DNA from: a bacterium
GTDB lineage: Bacteria; Planctomycetota; SZUA-567
Assembly: GCA_003245715.1 (NCBI GenBank)
Contig: QKCJ01000041.1
Span: 26,600 to 90,599 of the forward strand
DNA: 64,000 bases
Direction of reading: 5' to 3'
Shown here: positions 1-9,714 of the stretch, one piece after another
How the letters are laid out: every line of letters begins with the position of its first letter
Position numbering within the stretch: the first letter of the stretch is position 1
Program-made: the position numbers and the translations under genes
The notes under the pieces: generated by a model
The model's database searches: none
The model's input: the letters and a program-made list of their open reading frames with translations, nothing else
Told to the model about the DNA's origin: nothing

Positions 1-245
1 AATATCAGGAATATCGATACGTGCTTAAATGTTTCATTCATTATTTCTTACTCTCCGTAACTTTTATGGCATAGTCATATAATTTTATCGGTAAAAATCA
101 CAGTAATCTCTAGATATTTTGGATTTTAACTATATATTTGATGCGTAATTGACACTAATGATAAAGCCAATCAGCACTACAGCCGATAGTTTATATGGTT
201 TTATCATATGTTTGCGTTTTTTATAAGCTCCAGGAGAGACAACTA

Positions 246-710
246 ATGTCAGAACAGTGGCAGCGCCCGGATTGGGAGGAGTATTTTATGACAATCGCCG
301 GACAGGTCGCAACCCGCAGCACCTGCCTGCGCAGGCGTGTGGGCGCGGTTCTGGTGAAAGATAAACGCATCCTTGCGACCGGCTATAACGGCGCACCGCG
401 AAACCTGCGCCACTGTAATGAGACGGGCTGCCTGCGCGAGCAGCGCAATATCCCCTCAGGACAAATGCACGAAATCTGCCGCGCGCTACATGCTGAGCAG
501 AATGCACTTCTTCAGGCAGCGGCATATGGTGTTCAGATTGAAGGTGCGGCGATGTTCTGCACTACCCAGCCCTGCACGCTTTGCGCGAAAATGCTGATTA
601 ACGCGGGGGTCACTAAAATTTATGCGTCGGAGAAATACCCTGATGATATGGCGACCCAGCTTCTTGCAGAGGCGGGGGTGGAACTTATTTTTTATGAAGC
701 GAAAAAGTAG
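246..710 (+). CDS. dCMP/cytidine deaminase (ComEB-like)
   Basis: Zinc-dependent deoxycytidylate deaminase, 154 residues, which converts dCMP to dUMP for thymidylate synthesis. The zinc-site motifs are visible: HAE at residues 82-84 (metal ligand plus catalytic Glu) and PCTLC at 109-113, where the two cysteines are the remaining ligands. The loop between them holds further His and Cys residues ([14 protein letters not shown]) typical of the dCMP deaminase/ComEB subfamily, which binds a second zinc. The frame is open up to 195, but the ATG at 246 is chosen because AGGAGA lies 9 bases upstream and the added leader ([10 protein letters not shown]...) looks unrelated to the family. The gene lies 14 bases before mnmG and is probably cotranscribed with it. 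The assignment is secure; dCMP rather than another cytidine-type substrate is inferred from the family. Confidence 0.93.
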   Translation: MSEQWQRPDWEEYFMTIAGQVATRSTCLRRRVGAVLVKDKRILATGYNGAPRNLRHCNETGCLREQRNIPSGQMHEICRALHAEQNALLQAAAYGVQIEGAAMFCTTQPCTLCAKMLINAGVTKIYASEKYPDDMATQLLAEAGVELIFYEAKK

Positions 711-724
711 GGAAGCTCTCGGGT

Positions 725-2539
725 ATGGCAATTAAGACTGACGTACTGGTTATCGGCGCGGGTCACGCGGGTTGCGAAGCGGCTCTGGCGGTTGCACGTA
801 CAGGACTGGAAGCTCTGCTTGTAACGATGTCACTGGACACTGTTGCACAGATGTCTTGCAATCCGGCTATCGGCGGACTGGCCAAGGGACAGCTGGTGCG
901 GGAAATTGACGCGCTGGGCGGGGCGATGGGGAAATGTATCGACGCGACCGGCATTCAGTTTCGGATGCTAAAATCCTCAAAAGGCCCGGCGGTGCGCTCG
1001 CCGCGCGCGCAGGCTGACAAGTGGGCCTACCAGCACTGGATGAAAAAATATGTCGAGTCCACACCCGGCGTCCGCCTGATGCAGGACAGGATTGTCGAGA
1101 TCCTTACCGAAAATGACACGGTTATCGGCGCAAAAACCGCTATCGGCATAGAGATTGAATGCCCGGCGGTGATTGTCTGTACCGGAACCTTCCCGCGCGG
1201 CAAGACCCATATCGGCAAGCATATCGCTCCGGGCGGGCGCTTTGGCGAACCGGCGGCGATGGAAATTTCGGCAAGCATGGAGACGCTTGGCCTGCCACTT
1301 TTGCGCCTCAAGACCGGAACCTGCCCCCGGGTCAGCTCACGTACGATTGACTACTCAAAGATGGTAATCCAACCCGGTGACGAGCCGCCCCTGCCCTTCA
1401 GTTATGAAACAGGCAAACTTGAGATTGAACAGATCCCCTGCTGGGCGACCTGGACGAATGAAAAAACGCACAAGGTTATTGAGGATATCCTCAAGGACGC
1501 GCCACTCTTCTCCGGGCAGATAGAAGGAACGGGGCCGCGTTACTGCCCGTCTTTTGAACTTAAAATCGCGCGATTCCCAGATAAACTGAAACACCATGTC
1601 TTTGTTGAGCCGGAAGGGAGAAACACCGAAGAAGTCTACCTCAACGGGTTATCGACAAGTATCGATTATGAGTCACAGGAAAAGATGGTACACTCGGTGC
1701 CGGGGCTTGAGGAGGCTGAGATTATGCGCTACGGCTACGCGGTTGAGTATGACGCGATCAGTCCGCGCGCGCTGCGCGACACCCTTGAGACCAAGAAGAT
1801 CGCCGGGTTGTACCTTGCGGGACAGATCAACGGAACATCAGGTTACGAGGAAGCAGCGGCGCAGGGACTCTTTGCCGGGGTTAATGCGGCGATGAAGATC
1901 CAGAAACGGCCGGCATTCAGGCTGGAGAGAAATGAAGCCTATATCGGGGTGCTGGTCGATGACATTGTCACACGCGGCACTGATGAGCCGTACCGCCTTT
2001 TCACCAGCCGGGCTGAGTACCGCCTGATTATGCGTCAGGACAATGCCGATCTGCGGCTGGCAAAAATCGCCAGAGAATATGATCTTATAAGCGATGAAAA
2101 CGTTAAACGGGTCTCTGAGCTTGAAACGGAAATTGAAGAGACGTTGCAGGTTTTGCGCAGGAATGGTTTTGCCGACCGAACACTTCTGCAGCACCTGAAA
2201 AACCCGGAGACAACATGGGAAGAAGTCGTCGCGCGCCTGCCTGAAACGCTCTCCAACGTCAGCGAACGGGCGAAAGAACAGGTTCTGATTAACGCCCGGT
2301 ATGAAGGCTACATCGACCGCCACAGCTCGCAGATTGAACGGCTGAAAAAATCTGAAGCGGTGCGCATCCCTGAAGACTTTGACTATAATGCAATCTCAGG
2401 TCTGCGCCTTGAAGCGAAAGAAAAGCTTAATCTGATAAAACCGGAAACACTCGGACAGGCCGGTAAAATTTCCGGTGTCTCACCGTCAGACCTGGCGCTG
2501 CTCTCCGTCAAACTCAAACAACACAAAAGCCGCAGCTGA
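725..2539 (+). CDS. mnmG: tRNA uridine-5-carboxymethylaminomethyl modification enzyme MnmG (GidA)
   Basis: FAD-dependent partner of MnmE. The MnmEG complex installs (carboxymethyl)aminomethyl groups at C5 of the wobble uridine in several tRNAs. The 604 residues are close to the usual ~620. The N-terminal Rossmann FAD motif is clear ([12 protein letters not shown], glycines at 11, 13 and 16), followed by the MnmG hallmarks MSCNPAIGG and [13 protein letters not shown]. The two family signatures around LKTGTCPR and [16 protein letters not shown] are also present. The C-terminal helical domain that contacts tRNA/MnmE ends in [15 protein letters not shown]. Start ATG at 725. No mnmE or rsmG is visible nearby; the only upstream neighbour is the dCMP deaminase. 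Core gene, no anomaly seen. Confidence 0.97.
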   Translation: MAIKTDVLVIGAGHAGCEAALAVARTGLEALLVTMSLDTVAQMSCNPAIGGLAKGQLVREIDALGGAMGKCIDATGIQFRMLKSSKGPAVRSPRAQADKWAYQHWMKKYVESTPGVRLMQDRIVEILTENDTVIGAKTAIGIEIECPAVIVCTGTFPRGKTHIGKHIAPGGRFGEPAAMEISASMETLGLPLLRLKTGTCPRVSSRTIDYSKMVIQPGDEPPLPFSYETGKLEIEQIPCWATWTNEKTHKVIEDILKDAPLFSGQIEGTGPRYCPSFELKIARFPDKLKHHVFVEPEGRNTEEVYLNGLSTSIDYESQEKMVHSVPGLEEAEIMRYGYAVEYDAISPRALRDTLETKKIAGLYLAGQINGTSGYEEAAAQGLFAGVNAAMKIQKRPAFRLERNEAYIGVLVDDIVTRGTDEPYRLFTSRAEYRLIMRQDNADLRLAKIAREYDLISDENVKRVSELETEIEETLQVLRRNGFADRTLLQHLKNPETTWEEVVARLPETLSNVSERAKEQVLINARYEGYIDRHSSQIERLKKSEAVRIPEDFDYNAISGLRLEAKEKLNLIKPETLGQAGKISGVSPSDLALLSVKLKQHKSRS

Positions 2540-2555
2540 TTGATAAAACCACCAG

Positions 2556-2598
2556 AGAATAAAAATAAAAAGCTCTCGCCAGTAACTGACAAGAGCTT
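2556..2598 (-). terminator. Rho-independent terminator for the 97-residue minus-strand gene
   Basis: Read on the minus strand, AAGCTCT (2598-2592) pairs with AGAGCTT (2576-2570), with further G-C and G-T pairs inside. A U-rich tract (TTTATTTTTATT) follows immediately. The plus strand has no T-run after the hairpin, so it terminates minus-strand transcription only, about 75 bases beyond the stop codon at 2672. Confidence 0.7.
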
Positions 2599-2671
2599 GC
2601 TCGGGAGGGGCAACCGCAGTTGCTTTAATTCTGGGGAGAATGGGGTTCAATAAAATCCTGCTGGCCGAAAA

Positions 2672-2965
2672 TCAGGCCGCAATACGTTCAATATCAGCGT
2701 TCAAACGGTCAACCATAGCCTCAAGCTGTTCGATATTCATATGGTTTGAGAGTTTCCTGACCCGCCCGGCACAGATAATAAGCTGCTCAAGTTGCGCAAT
2801 CAGAAGCTTGGCGCGAACTGTAAACTCATCCTTGTGGCGCTGCTGCAAATCGCCATCATAACCGGCAATGCGATTCTCGGCGGCTACAAAATAGCTGTTG
2901 ACCTGCTGTACGTGACGATATAAAGCCTCGCGTAAAAAATCTACCTTGTCCTGTGTAATTTCCAT
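2672..2965 (-). CDS. Small helical protein of unknown function
   Basis: I do not recognise this 97-residue protein. It is rich in Glu, Gln, Arg and Lys with regularly spaced Leu/Ile/Val (DKVDFLREALYRHV, LLIAQLEQLIICAG, IEQLEAMVDRLNADIERI), so it should be almost entirely alpha-helical and could form a short coiled coil. No signal peptide or membrane segment is visible. The evidence that it is a real gene is its own Rho-independent terminator just downstream, a plausible start (ATG at 2965, preceded by AAGGGAACGGAA on the coding strand) and isolation between two plus-strand genes. It is divergent from the ABC ATPase gene at 3292. Confidence 0.65.
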   Translation of the reverse strand: MEITQDKVDFLREALYRHVQQVNSYFVAAENRIAGYDGDLQQRHKDEFTVRAKLLIAQLEQLIICAGRVRKLSNHMNIEQLEAMVDRLNADIERIAA

Positions 2966-3291
2966 TTCCGTTCCCTTTTTTATACCCTGAAATCCGTTTA
3001 CAAATTATTATCAAACAAATACCGTTCCAGAATATCCGCCGCGATATCTTATTAATAATCAACAAGTTACAAAATGCCAATTATTTTTAACCGAAGAATT
3101 CGGCAAAGTTATCCGACATAATTAACTTATACCGGAAAATATTTCTGCAGCCAAATCCGTTAAAAGTTGAACGCTGGCAGCTAAAGCGTATAATCAATAT
3201 TTGCGATGAAGAAAAATGAATGTAGTAAATGTAGTATTTGATTTCGCGCGAAAACAGTTTCAGCGCCTAAGCACAGAGCAGGAGAAAGAGT
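2966..3291. other. Intergenic region between divergent genes
   Basis: A 326-base AT-rich spacer between the minus-strand small protein and the plus-strand ABC ATPase. It must hold both promoters. A short direct repeat (AATGTAGTAAATGTAGT, around 3220) is visible and AGGAG lies just before the ATPase start. I see no riboswitch, RNA gene or further ORF. Confidence 0.5.
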
Positions 3292-4218
3292 ATGATTGAG
3301 GCGATCGACCTTAACAAGTATTACGGATCACAGCATGCTGTGCGCGGGGTGTCTTTTTTTGTTGAGGAAGGCAAGACGGTAGGGTTTCTCGGCGGCAACG
3401 GTGCGGGTAAATCAACAACGATGCGGATGCTGACGGGGTTTATCAAACCTACTTCTGGGGTTGCGAAAATTGCCGGCATTGATGTGAACGCCAATCCGCT
3501 TGAGGCGCGCAAAAATCTCGGCTACCTACCGGAAAGTACGCCGCTTTATACTGACATGCGAGTTACGGAGTATCTCAGGTACCGCTCAAAACTTAAGGGT
3601 ATTGAAAGCGGTAAGATAAATACGGCTGTTGAGCGGGTTATTGAGGACTGCTGGCTTTCGGAGGTACGCGATAAAATCATCGGGCATCTCTCCAAGGGTT
3701 ACCGCCAGAGAACCGGGCTTGCCGATTGTCTGCTGGGTGATCCGAAAATACTGATCCTTGATGAGCCGACTGTCGGGCTTGACCCCAATCAGGTTCGCCA
3801 GACACGCGAGCTGATTAAGCGTATCGGTGAGAAGCGGACGGTCTTTCTCTCCACGCATATCCTGCATGAGGTGGAGCTTTCCTGCGAGGAGGTAATTATT
3901 ATCCGCAACGGTGAGATCGCTGCCCGCGGCAAGACTAAAGAGATGTGCAACAATTACAAGGGGCCGCGTTTTTTGCGGGTGCAGCTTAATACGCCTGAAG
4001 ACGCTGCCGAGTATTTCACAAAATTGCCAAATATTGACAGTATCGAAAAGACGGCGGAGAACTCCTGGCGTCTGACGTGTACGGCCGACCCAAGGCGGGA
4101 GTTGTCCCGGATGGCCACAGAGCGCGGCTGGCTGGTTGAGGAGATGGCTCTTGAGCCGGTTCGTCTGGAGGAAATCTTCAGCCGCCTCACCCTTGACCAT
4201 GAGAAGGTTACCAATTAA
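3292..4218 (+). CDS. ABC-2-type transporter ATP-binding protein (GldA/CcmA-like)
   Basis: ATPase subunit of an ABC exporter, 308 residues. Walker A is GGNGAGKST at ~34-42. The signature is LSKGYRQR (a KGYRQR variant typical of the CcmA/NatA/GldA group rather than the LSGGQ of importers). Walker B is ILILDEPTVGLDP and the H-loop is STHILHE. A C-terminal extension after ~residue 220 resembles the regulatory tail of GldA-type ATPases. The RBS AGGAGAAAG precedes the ATG at 3292. The membrane permease that should work with it is not next to it: the following gene (33 bases on) encodes a methionine synthase reactivation domain. The permease is presumably elsewhere or lost. The substrate cannot be predicted. 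Confidence 0.9.
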   Translation: MIEAIDLNKYYGSQHAVRGVSFFVEEGKTVGFLGGNGAGKSTTMRMLTGFIKPTSGVAKIAGIDVNANPLEARKNLGYLPESTPLYTDMRVTEYLRYRSKLKGIESGKINTAVERVIEDCWLSEVRDKIIGHLSKGYRQRTGLADCLLGDPKILILDEPTVGLDPNQVRQTRELIKRIGEKRTVFLSTHILHEVELSCEEVIIIRNGEIAARGKTKEMCNNYKGPRFLRVQLNTPEDAAEYFTKLPNIDSIEKTAENSWRLTCTADPRRELSRMATERGWLVEEMALEPVRLEEIFSRLTLDHEKVTN

Positions 4219-4250
4219 TCCGCCCCTCCGGGTAGAAACAAAAAATATTC

Positions 4251-4862
4251 ATGCTTAAAACTTTCAACCATATTCCACTTGAGCTGCCGCTGTTGGACAT
4301 CCTGAAACGCCTTGGCTATAACCGGCATCTGACCCAGATACAGGAGAGTCAGCGCATCGCAATCGAGAAGCATATCAATGACGCGTTTTCTCTCTGCCAA
4401 CCGGTTGGGCGCTACTGTATTGACCGTATCACGGAAAATGACGGCGGGCGAGTCTGCTCAGAGTCAGGTCTTGTTTTTGAATCATCAAACCTCGCAGCGT
4501 TACTCAAGGATAGCCCGGAAATAATTCTGCTTGCGGGGACTGTCGGCAGGGAGATAGTTGAAGATACGGAAAAACTGGTCATTCAGGAGAACGGCTCGAC
4601 GGCTCTGGTTTACGATGCGGTCGGATCGGAAACGACGGACGCGATTCTTGACTGGCTGATGAAATATCTGGCAACCGAGCTGATACGCAAAGGCAAAACG
4701 CTGACCAATATGCGCTTCTCTGCCGGATATGGCGACCTGAAACTTGAGAACCAGAAACAAATCTTTGCGGCGCTGAAGCTTGAGGAGCTGGGCCTTGAAC
4801 TAAACGAATCATATATATTATCCCCGGAAAAAAGTGTAACGGCAATTGCGGGGATCATCTGA
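4251..4862 (+). CDS. Stand-alone reactivation domain of cobalamin-dependent methionine synthase
   Basis: 203 residues resembling the C-terminal AdoMet-binding activation domain of MetH as a separate polypeptide. The best marks are in the last third: RFSAGYGDLKLENQ, corresponding to the conserved RxSxGYGDxPLxxQ-type segment that binds AdoMet, and the ending LNESYILSPEKSVTAIAGI, typical of this domain. In the full-length enzyme this domain reductively methylates oxidised cob(II)alamin using AdoMet and a flavodoxin-type donor. Thermotoga maritima also has a split enzyme with a separate reactivation protein. The metH gene at 20505 encodes only the first three modules, so the two gene products very likely work together although they lie 16 kb apart. 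Start ATG at 4251; no strong RBS is visible. Confidence 0.82.
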   Translation: MLKTFNHIPLELPLLDILKRLGYNRHLTQIQESQRIAIEKHINDAFSLCQPVGRYCIDRITENDGGRVCSESGLVFESSNLAALLKDSPEIILLAGTVGREIVEDTEKLVIQENGSTALVYDAVGSETTDAILDWLMKYLATELIRKGKTLTNMRFSAGYGDLKLENQKQIFAALKLEELGLELNESYILSPEKSVTAIAGII

Positions 4863-4875
4863 AGTTTGACCTGTT

Positions 4876-5679
4876 TCAGGCGCGTTCATCAAGTAGAAAA
4901 TCACGCACCTTCCGCGAAAAGATCTGCCCGTTTTCAAGGAGGGGCGAATGGGCGGTATCCTTGAGAATTTCCAGTCTGGCTTTTTTTATCAGCCGGCAAA
5001 ACTCTTTCTGCTCATCAAGAGAGAACATCAAATCGTGCTCGCCGCAGATAACCAGGGTTTCAGCATCGATATTTTTAAGGCTATTTGTGAAATCAAAGCC
5101 GCGCAGAGCCACCAGTTGTTTGATGAAATTCTCGGTCGTCTGCTTGTAGGGATAAGCCAGAAAGTACTTGACCGCGCCAGCGCAGAGCGTCTGGTTTTCA
5201 AAATATTTTCGCGTTACCATCCACGGCAATACGGCGTTGAAAAAATCTTCAGGGGTGCCTAGTTCCTTGATCCGCCGCCATGAGCGGACAACCTGCGAAG
5301 CAAAAGGGGTCGAGCGCGGTGAGGACGAAGCAAGAATCAGCTTGTCTACAAATAGCGGGTATTTATCGGCAAAAACCTGCGCGATCATCCCACCCATAGA
5401 ATGCCCGAGAAGATGAACCTTCTCAAGTTTGAGGTGTCGCAGGATACTGGCAAGATCATCAGCATAAAGCTCAAAGTCTATCTCAAGCGTGCCGACCGGG
5501 GTCTGCCCTGTGCCGCGAAAGTCCGGCATTATCAGATGAAAATCCTTCAGCCACGCACTGTAACAGCCACCCCAACAGGACGAATCCGTAGCCAACCCCG
5601 GCAAAAGCAACAGCGGGATATCGCCATTGCCACCCTCACAAAAAAATAAATCAACACCCTCAATATTTACCAATGGCAT
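4876..5679 (-). CDS. Alpha/beta-fold hydrolase
   Basis: Alpha/beta hydrolase of 267 residues. The oxyanion-hole strand LLLLPGLATDSSCW, the nucleophile elbow GHSMGG (~residues 93-98), the acid in VICGEHDLMFS and the catalytic His in KDTAHSPLLENG are all present, so the Ser-Asp-His triad is complete. The DFRGTGQT segment fits the esterase/epoxide-hydrolase-like group (3-oxoadipate enol-lactonase, BioH-like). The substrate is not predictable. No signal peptide, so cytoplasmic. The start lies 6 bases after the hrpA stop on the same strand, and the AAAGGGTGA at the end of hrpA can serve as its RBS, which suggests translational coupling. Its 3' end converges on the MetH reactivation gene with a 13-base gap. 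Confidence 0.88.
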   Translation of the reverse strand: MPLVNIEGVDLFFCEGGNGDIPLLLLPGLATDSSCWGGCYSAWLKDFHLIMPDFRGTGQTPVGTLEIDFELYADDLASILRHLKLEKVHLLGHSMGGMIAQVFADKYPLFVDKLILASSSPRSTPFASQVVRSWRRIKELGTPEDFFNAVLPWMVTRKYFENQTLCAGAVKYFLAYPYKQTTENFIKQLVALRGFDFTNSLKNIDAETLVICGEHDLMFSLDEQKEFCRLIKKARLEILKDTAHSPLLENGQIFSRKVRDFLLDERA

Positions 5680-5685
5680 AATCTG

Positions 5686-8600
5686 TCACCCTTTTTCATT
5701 AAGCTTTTTACTTGCGGCAAACCAGAGTTCAGCAAGTTTTTTCAGAGATACTTTCAGCGGCGTACCAACCTCCTGCGCAAATAACTGCACTGCATACTCC
5801 TCAAGCATCCAGCGGTACTCAAACAATTCCGGAATAAATCGCCCCGACTTACTGGCACTGACAAAACCCGCAAGCGCCTGCTGCCATAGAGAATTAATTT
5901 CAGAAGCTCTCGCCCGGTCTTTATTTACCCCTGCAAGCATCTTGTCATAACGCATCATAAGCGCCTTGAGGTACCGGGCTATATCTTTAACATGCGCGAT
6001 GCCGGCATCGCGGACAAACCCGGGATAAACCAGACGCAGCAGATGCGCCCTTATTTCATTTACCGCAGCGTCCTTCTCACTGGAGCGTTCGGGAAGCAAT
6101 TTTGACAGCAATACCGAAGCCAACTCAAGCGCCTCTGACGCCTGACAGGAAGCGTTATAACTGACAGTATACAACTCTCTGCGCAGAGCATCCAGAAAAA
6201 GGTCAAAGCCCGCGCGGCAGCGGGGAACGGAAGAATGCGCGTCATAAAGATATTGAATGGCGGAAAAAATAATCTCCTCGTTGAGCATTTCCCGCCCGCC
6301 ACCGATAGCAGCATAATTCATCAGGGCTTTTTGTGAAAGGGAAAAACTTTTAATGATTTTACTGATCTGCTCCTTAAGCTCAAGCTGCGCCAGACGGCAG
6401 ATGCCTTTTCTGCTATTGCGCAAGGCAAGCTCGGGAGAATCAAACACCAGTAACGAAACAGACGAAGACATGTCCTTAAGGCCGGGAAAACCGGCTACAG
6501 CTCCGGGAAGAGTGACCTTCTCAGGGAGTTCGAAATTCCAGCTGGTTAAACCGGATTTTTCAAACTTCTCTTTTGGAGCCTGCTCAAAATTATCCCGGGC
6601 TTTGTCGGCACAGGACTGCTGTAATTCTTTCAGACGCCGGCCGCGCTTGATTACATTTCCGCGCGAGTCAACGATACGATAATTCATCTTGAGAAATGGC
6701 GGAAGCTCGCAACTGCGGAAATCTGAAGGCTTGACCCGTAAAGAATACTGGCGGTTCAAGGCGTCAGAAAGCGCCTCATATAAATCACAGCTCTTTTCTT
6801 TTGCCAACTCTGCATTTACATAGACAAGTGCGTCGTCGATCGGATTTATCTCACGGCGGATACTGCGGGGAAGCAGGCGCAAAAGCTCTGAAACTTTCTG
6901 CGGGAGTAGGCCGGGGACAAGCCATTCAAAATCTTTTTCACTGAGATTAGGCAGAACACCAAGGGCAATTGTAACTGTAACCCCGTCGTCGATATGCCCC
7001 GGCTCGAAACGGTACTCAAGCAGAAAGGAATTACCCCCGACTGTCATCGCTTCCGGGAAGCTCGCACTGCTGAGTCCCGTTACAGTTTCAAGTACGATAT
7101 CGCTTTCAGACATGAAAAGCTGCTCCGCCTTTTTATTATTATGACAATAGCGTTCAAGGGCGCGGAGTGTGTATATATCTTTGGGGATACGCTGATTATA
7201 AAATTCAAAGACGCCTTCCCGGTCAAGCAGAAGATCCTTACGACGTAGCTTATCCTGCTTGTCTTCAAACTTTTCCAGCAGTTTGTTATTGCGATTGAAA
7301 AATGACAGATCAGTCTTGAGCTGCCGGTCAACAAGGCCGTCGCGGATAAAAATTTCACGTGCTTTCTCCGGATCACGCGGCCCGTAATGCACCCGCCTTC
7401 TCTCAACGACGGGCAGGCCATAAAGGGTCGCATTCATAAACGCCCGCACACACCCGCCCTCTGAATCAAAGTAAGGATCAGAATAGCTGAGCTTCAATAA
7501 ATGACCGCCGACCTCCTCAAGCCACTCGGGGTCAATAGCGGCAACTGTGCGCGCGAAAGGCCGGGCCGTCTCAACAATCTCTGCCGCCATTATCCATTTC
7601 TGCCTGGCCGCGCTAAGACCCGAGCCGGGCCAGACATGAAAGGCCATCCCACGGCTGCCGCGGTACTCTTTATCTTCTTCATGAAAAATGCCGCAGCGCG
7701 AAAGCAGGCCGCTTAATAACGCTTTATGCAGTTGCGGATCGTCAAAGCCCTGACGTTTATTGTGCCGCTTGTCAGGCCGATTATTTTTATCCGGCTCGGC
7801 CTTGGGCAGACGTGTAGCGTTCAGCAAATCAGAGAGCTGCCTGACGGTATTATGCCACTCACGAAGTCGGAGATAACTGAGCATATTATCCCGGCACCAT
7901 TTATTATAGCGGTTGTTGCTGCCGAGTTTTTCACGTTGGTGCTCAAGCTCACGCCAGAGGTGCAACCAACTTCTGAAGTCCGAGAATTTGTCGAGATATT
8001 TTTTATGCAGGCGGTCAGCCTCGTCACGTTTCTCAACGGGGCGCAGGCGCGGGTCCTGAACTGTAAGCGCGGCAACAACAATTATCGCCTCCTCAAGACA
8101 GCCGCTGCGGTACGCCTCAAGCAGCATCCGGCCGTATCTTGGCTCAATCGGTAAAGCGGCAATCGCTTTGCCGTCTCTGGTCAGACGGCGCTCTTCGTCA
8201 ATTGCCCCGATCTCTTCAAGCTCGTCATAACCCGAGCGCACCAATGCACCAGACGGCGGCTCGATAAATGGAAAATCTTCGACCCGTCCAAGCCTGAGAA
8301 GTGACATCTGCAGAATTACGCCGGCCAGTGATGAGCGTTTGATCTCGGGGTCGGTATACTCGTCACGTTTTTTGAACTCATCTTCCGCATAAAGACGCAC
8401 ACAAACACCGGCCTGAACACGTCCGCAACGGCCTGAGCGCTGATTAGCGCTGGCCTGTGATATCGCTTCAATCTGAAGACGTTCAACCTGCGTGCGGGGA
8501 TTATAGCGCTTGATTCTGGCAAGACCGGTATCAATAACATAGCGGATGCGCGGCACGGTAACAGAGGTCTCAGCGACATTGGTGGATACAATTATCCGCC

Positions 8601-9600
8601 GTTTAGCCCCGGGATGAAAGACCCGGCGCTGCTCGGCCGGAGTCAGCCGGGAGTATAGCGGCAAGACCTCAGCAGAGGCAAAATTACGTTTCTCAAGATG
8701 CGCGACTGCTTCACGGATATCCTGCTCACCGGTCATAAAAACCAGCGTGTCACCTGCGCCGAATTCACGAAAAACCGCTTCAATTGCATGACCGACAGCT
8801 ACCGGCAGTTCCGCATCCTCATCAACAGGCGCATAAACTATATCAACCGGATACGTGCGCCCCTCAACCTCAATAACCGGTGCGGCGTTGAAGTATTCAG
8901 AAAAACGCTCGACCTCAAGGGTGGCGGAGCTGATAATAACTTTCAGATCAGGGCGTCTTGGCAATAGCCGTTTGAGATAACCAAGAATAAAATCGATATT
9001 CAGCGAGCGCTCATGCGCTTCATCAATAATCAGCGTGTCATAGGCAAGAAGATCCGGATCACCTCTGGTCTCTGAGAGCAGTACGCCGTCAGTCATGAAC
9101 TTGACAAAGGTCTCGCGTTTAACGCGCTGCTCAAAACGCACCTGATAACCGACCGCGTCACCGATGCCGGTTGAGAGTTCCTCAGCTACCCGCTCAGCAA
9201 CACTGACCGCGGCAACACGCCTTGGCTGCGTGCAGCCGATCAGACCCTTACTCCCCCGCCCCAGTTCAAGACAGATTTTCGGAAGCTGGGTAGTCTTGCC
9301 TGAGCCGGTGGCGCCGGCGATAATAAGGACCTGATTGTTATTTATCGCTTCAAGTATCTCCGAACGACGCTGGCTTACGGGAAGATTTTCGGGGTACTCT
9401 GGTTTTGGCGCATTTTCAAGACGCCAGCGGGCAAAAGAAATTGAGGAAGTGATACGCCTGTCAAGGCGCTGGCGGTCGGCGTCATTTTTTGCCCGCCGCA
9501 ACTGATGCTGGAATTTGGGTATGTCAGCACTGAAGCATTCCGAAAACGCTTCAAGCCATACGTTTGAACCAGGATTATTTATATCTTGCATCTGAGGCAT
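5686..9600 (-). CDS. hrpA: ATP-dependent RNA helicase HrpA
   Basis: DEAH-box RNA helicase of 1,304 residues, the normal length for bacterial HrpA. Seen in order: Walker A GATGSGKTTQ (~95-104), the DEAH box IIDEAHERS (~190), SAT motif (ISSATLE), motif IV region LVFMTGEQDI, motif V STNVAETSVT, motif VI QRSGRCGRV, then the HA2/winged-helix and OB-fold regions, and a long C-terminal HrpA-specific region from ~residue 600 on (GLPVVERRRVHYG, INPIDDALVYVNAELA). It unwinds RNA and in Escherichia coli rescues stalled ribosomes; that role is family knowledge. The ATG at 9600 is used, with an alternative ATG three codons later. A downstream alpha/beta hydrolase is probably cotranscribed. Confidence 0.95.
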   Translation of the reverse strand: MPQMQDINNPGSNVWLEAFSECFSADIPKFQHQLRRAKNDADRQRLDRRITSSISFARWRLENAPKPEYPENLPVSQRRSEILEAINNNQVLIIAGATGSGKTTQLPKICLELGRGSKGLIGCTQPRRVAAVSVAERVAEELSTGIGDAVGYQVRFEQRVKRETFVKFMTDGVLLSETRGDPDLLAYDTLIIDEAHERSLNIDFILGYLKRLLPRRPDLKVIISSATLEVERFSEYFNAAPVIEVEGRTYPVDIVYAPVDEDAELPVAVGHAIEAVFREFGAGDTLVFMTGEQDIREAVAHLEKRNFASAEVLPLYSRLTPAEQRRVFHPGAKRRIIVSTNVAETSVTVPRIRYVIDTGLARIKRYNPRTQVERLQIEAISQASANQRSGRCGRVQAGVCVRLYAEDEFKKRDEYTDPEIKRSSLAGVILQMSLLRLGRVEDFPFIEPPSGALVRSGYDELEEIGAIDEERRLTRDGKAIAALPIEPRYGRMLLEAYRSGCLEEAIIVVAALTVQDPRLRPVEKRDEADRLHKKYLDKFSDFRSWLHLWRELEHQREKLGSNNRYNKWCRDNMLSYLRLREWHNTVRQLSDLLNATRLPKAEPDKNNRPDKRHNKRQGFDDPQLHKALLSGLLSRCGIFHEEDKEYRGSRGMAFHVWPGSGLSAARQKWIMAAEIVETARPFARTVAAIDPEWLEEVGGHLLKLSYSDPYFDSEGGCVRAFMNATLYGLPVVERRRVHYGPRDPEKAREIFIRDGLVDRQLKTDLSFFNRNNKLLEKFEDKQDKLRRKDLLLDREGVFEFYNQRIPKDIYTLRALERYCHNNKKAEQLFMSESDIVLETVTGLSSASFPEAMTVGGNSFLLEYRFEPGHIDDGVTVTIALGVLPNLSEKDFEWLVPGLLPQKVSELLRLLPRSIRREINPIDDALVYVNAELAKEKSCDLYEALSDALNRQYSLRVKPSDFRSCELPPFLKMNYRIVDSRGNVIKRGRRLKELQQSCADKARDNFEQAPKEKFEKSGLTSWNFELPEKVTLPGAVAGFPGLKDMSSSVSLLVFDSPELALRNSRKGICRLAQLELKEQISKIIKSFSLSQKALMNYAAIGGGREMLNEEIIFSAIQYLYDAHSSVPRCRAGFDLFLDALRRELYTVSYNASCQASEALELASVLLSKLLPERSSEKDAAVNEIRAHLLRLVYPGFVRDAGIAHVKDIARYLKALMMRYDKMLAGVNKDRARASEINSLWQQALAGFVSASKSGRFIPELFEYRWMLEEYAVQLFAQEVGTPLKVSLKKLAELWFAASKKLNEKG

Positions 9601-9714
9601 ATACAGTATTCATCGGATAAAGTCAAAAAAAGATTGTTGCATGAATTTATATCTTTATAATCATATTTGAGAAGAAATCAATATCAACCTCGATTATGGG
9701 AAACGGGCAAGATA

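Noticed and set aside
3586..4200. 204-residue minus-strand ORF antisense to the ABC ATPase
   Set aside because: Shadow of the well-supported ATPase gene, no recognisable motif.
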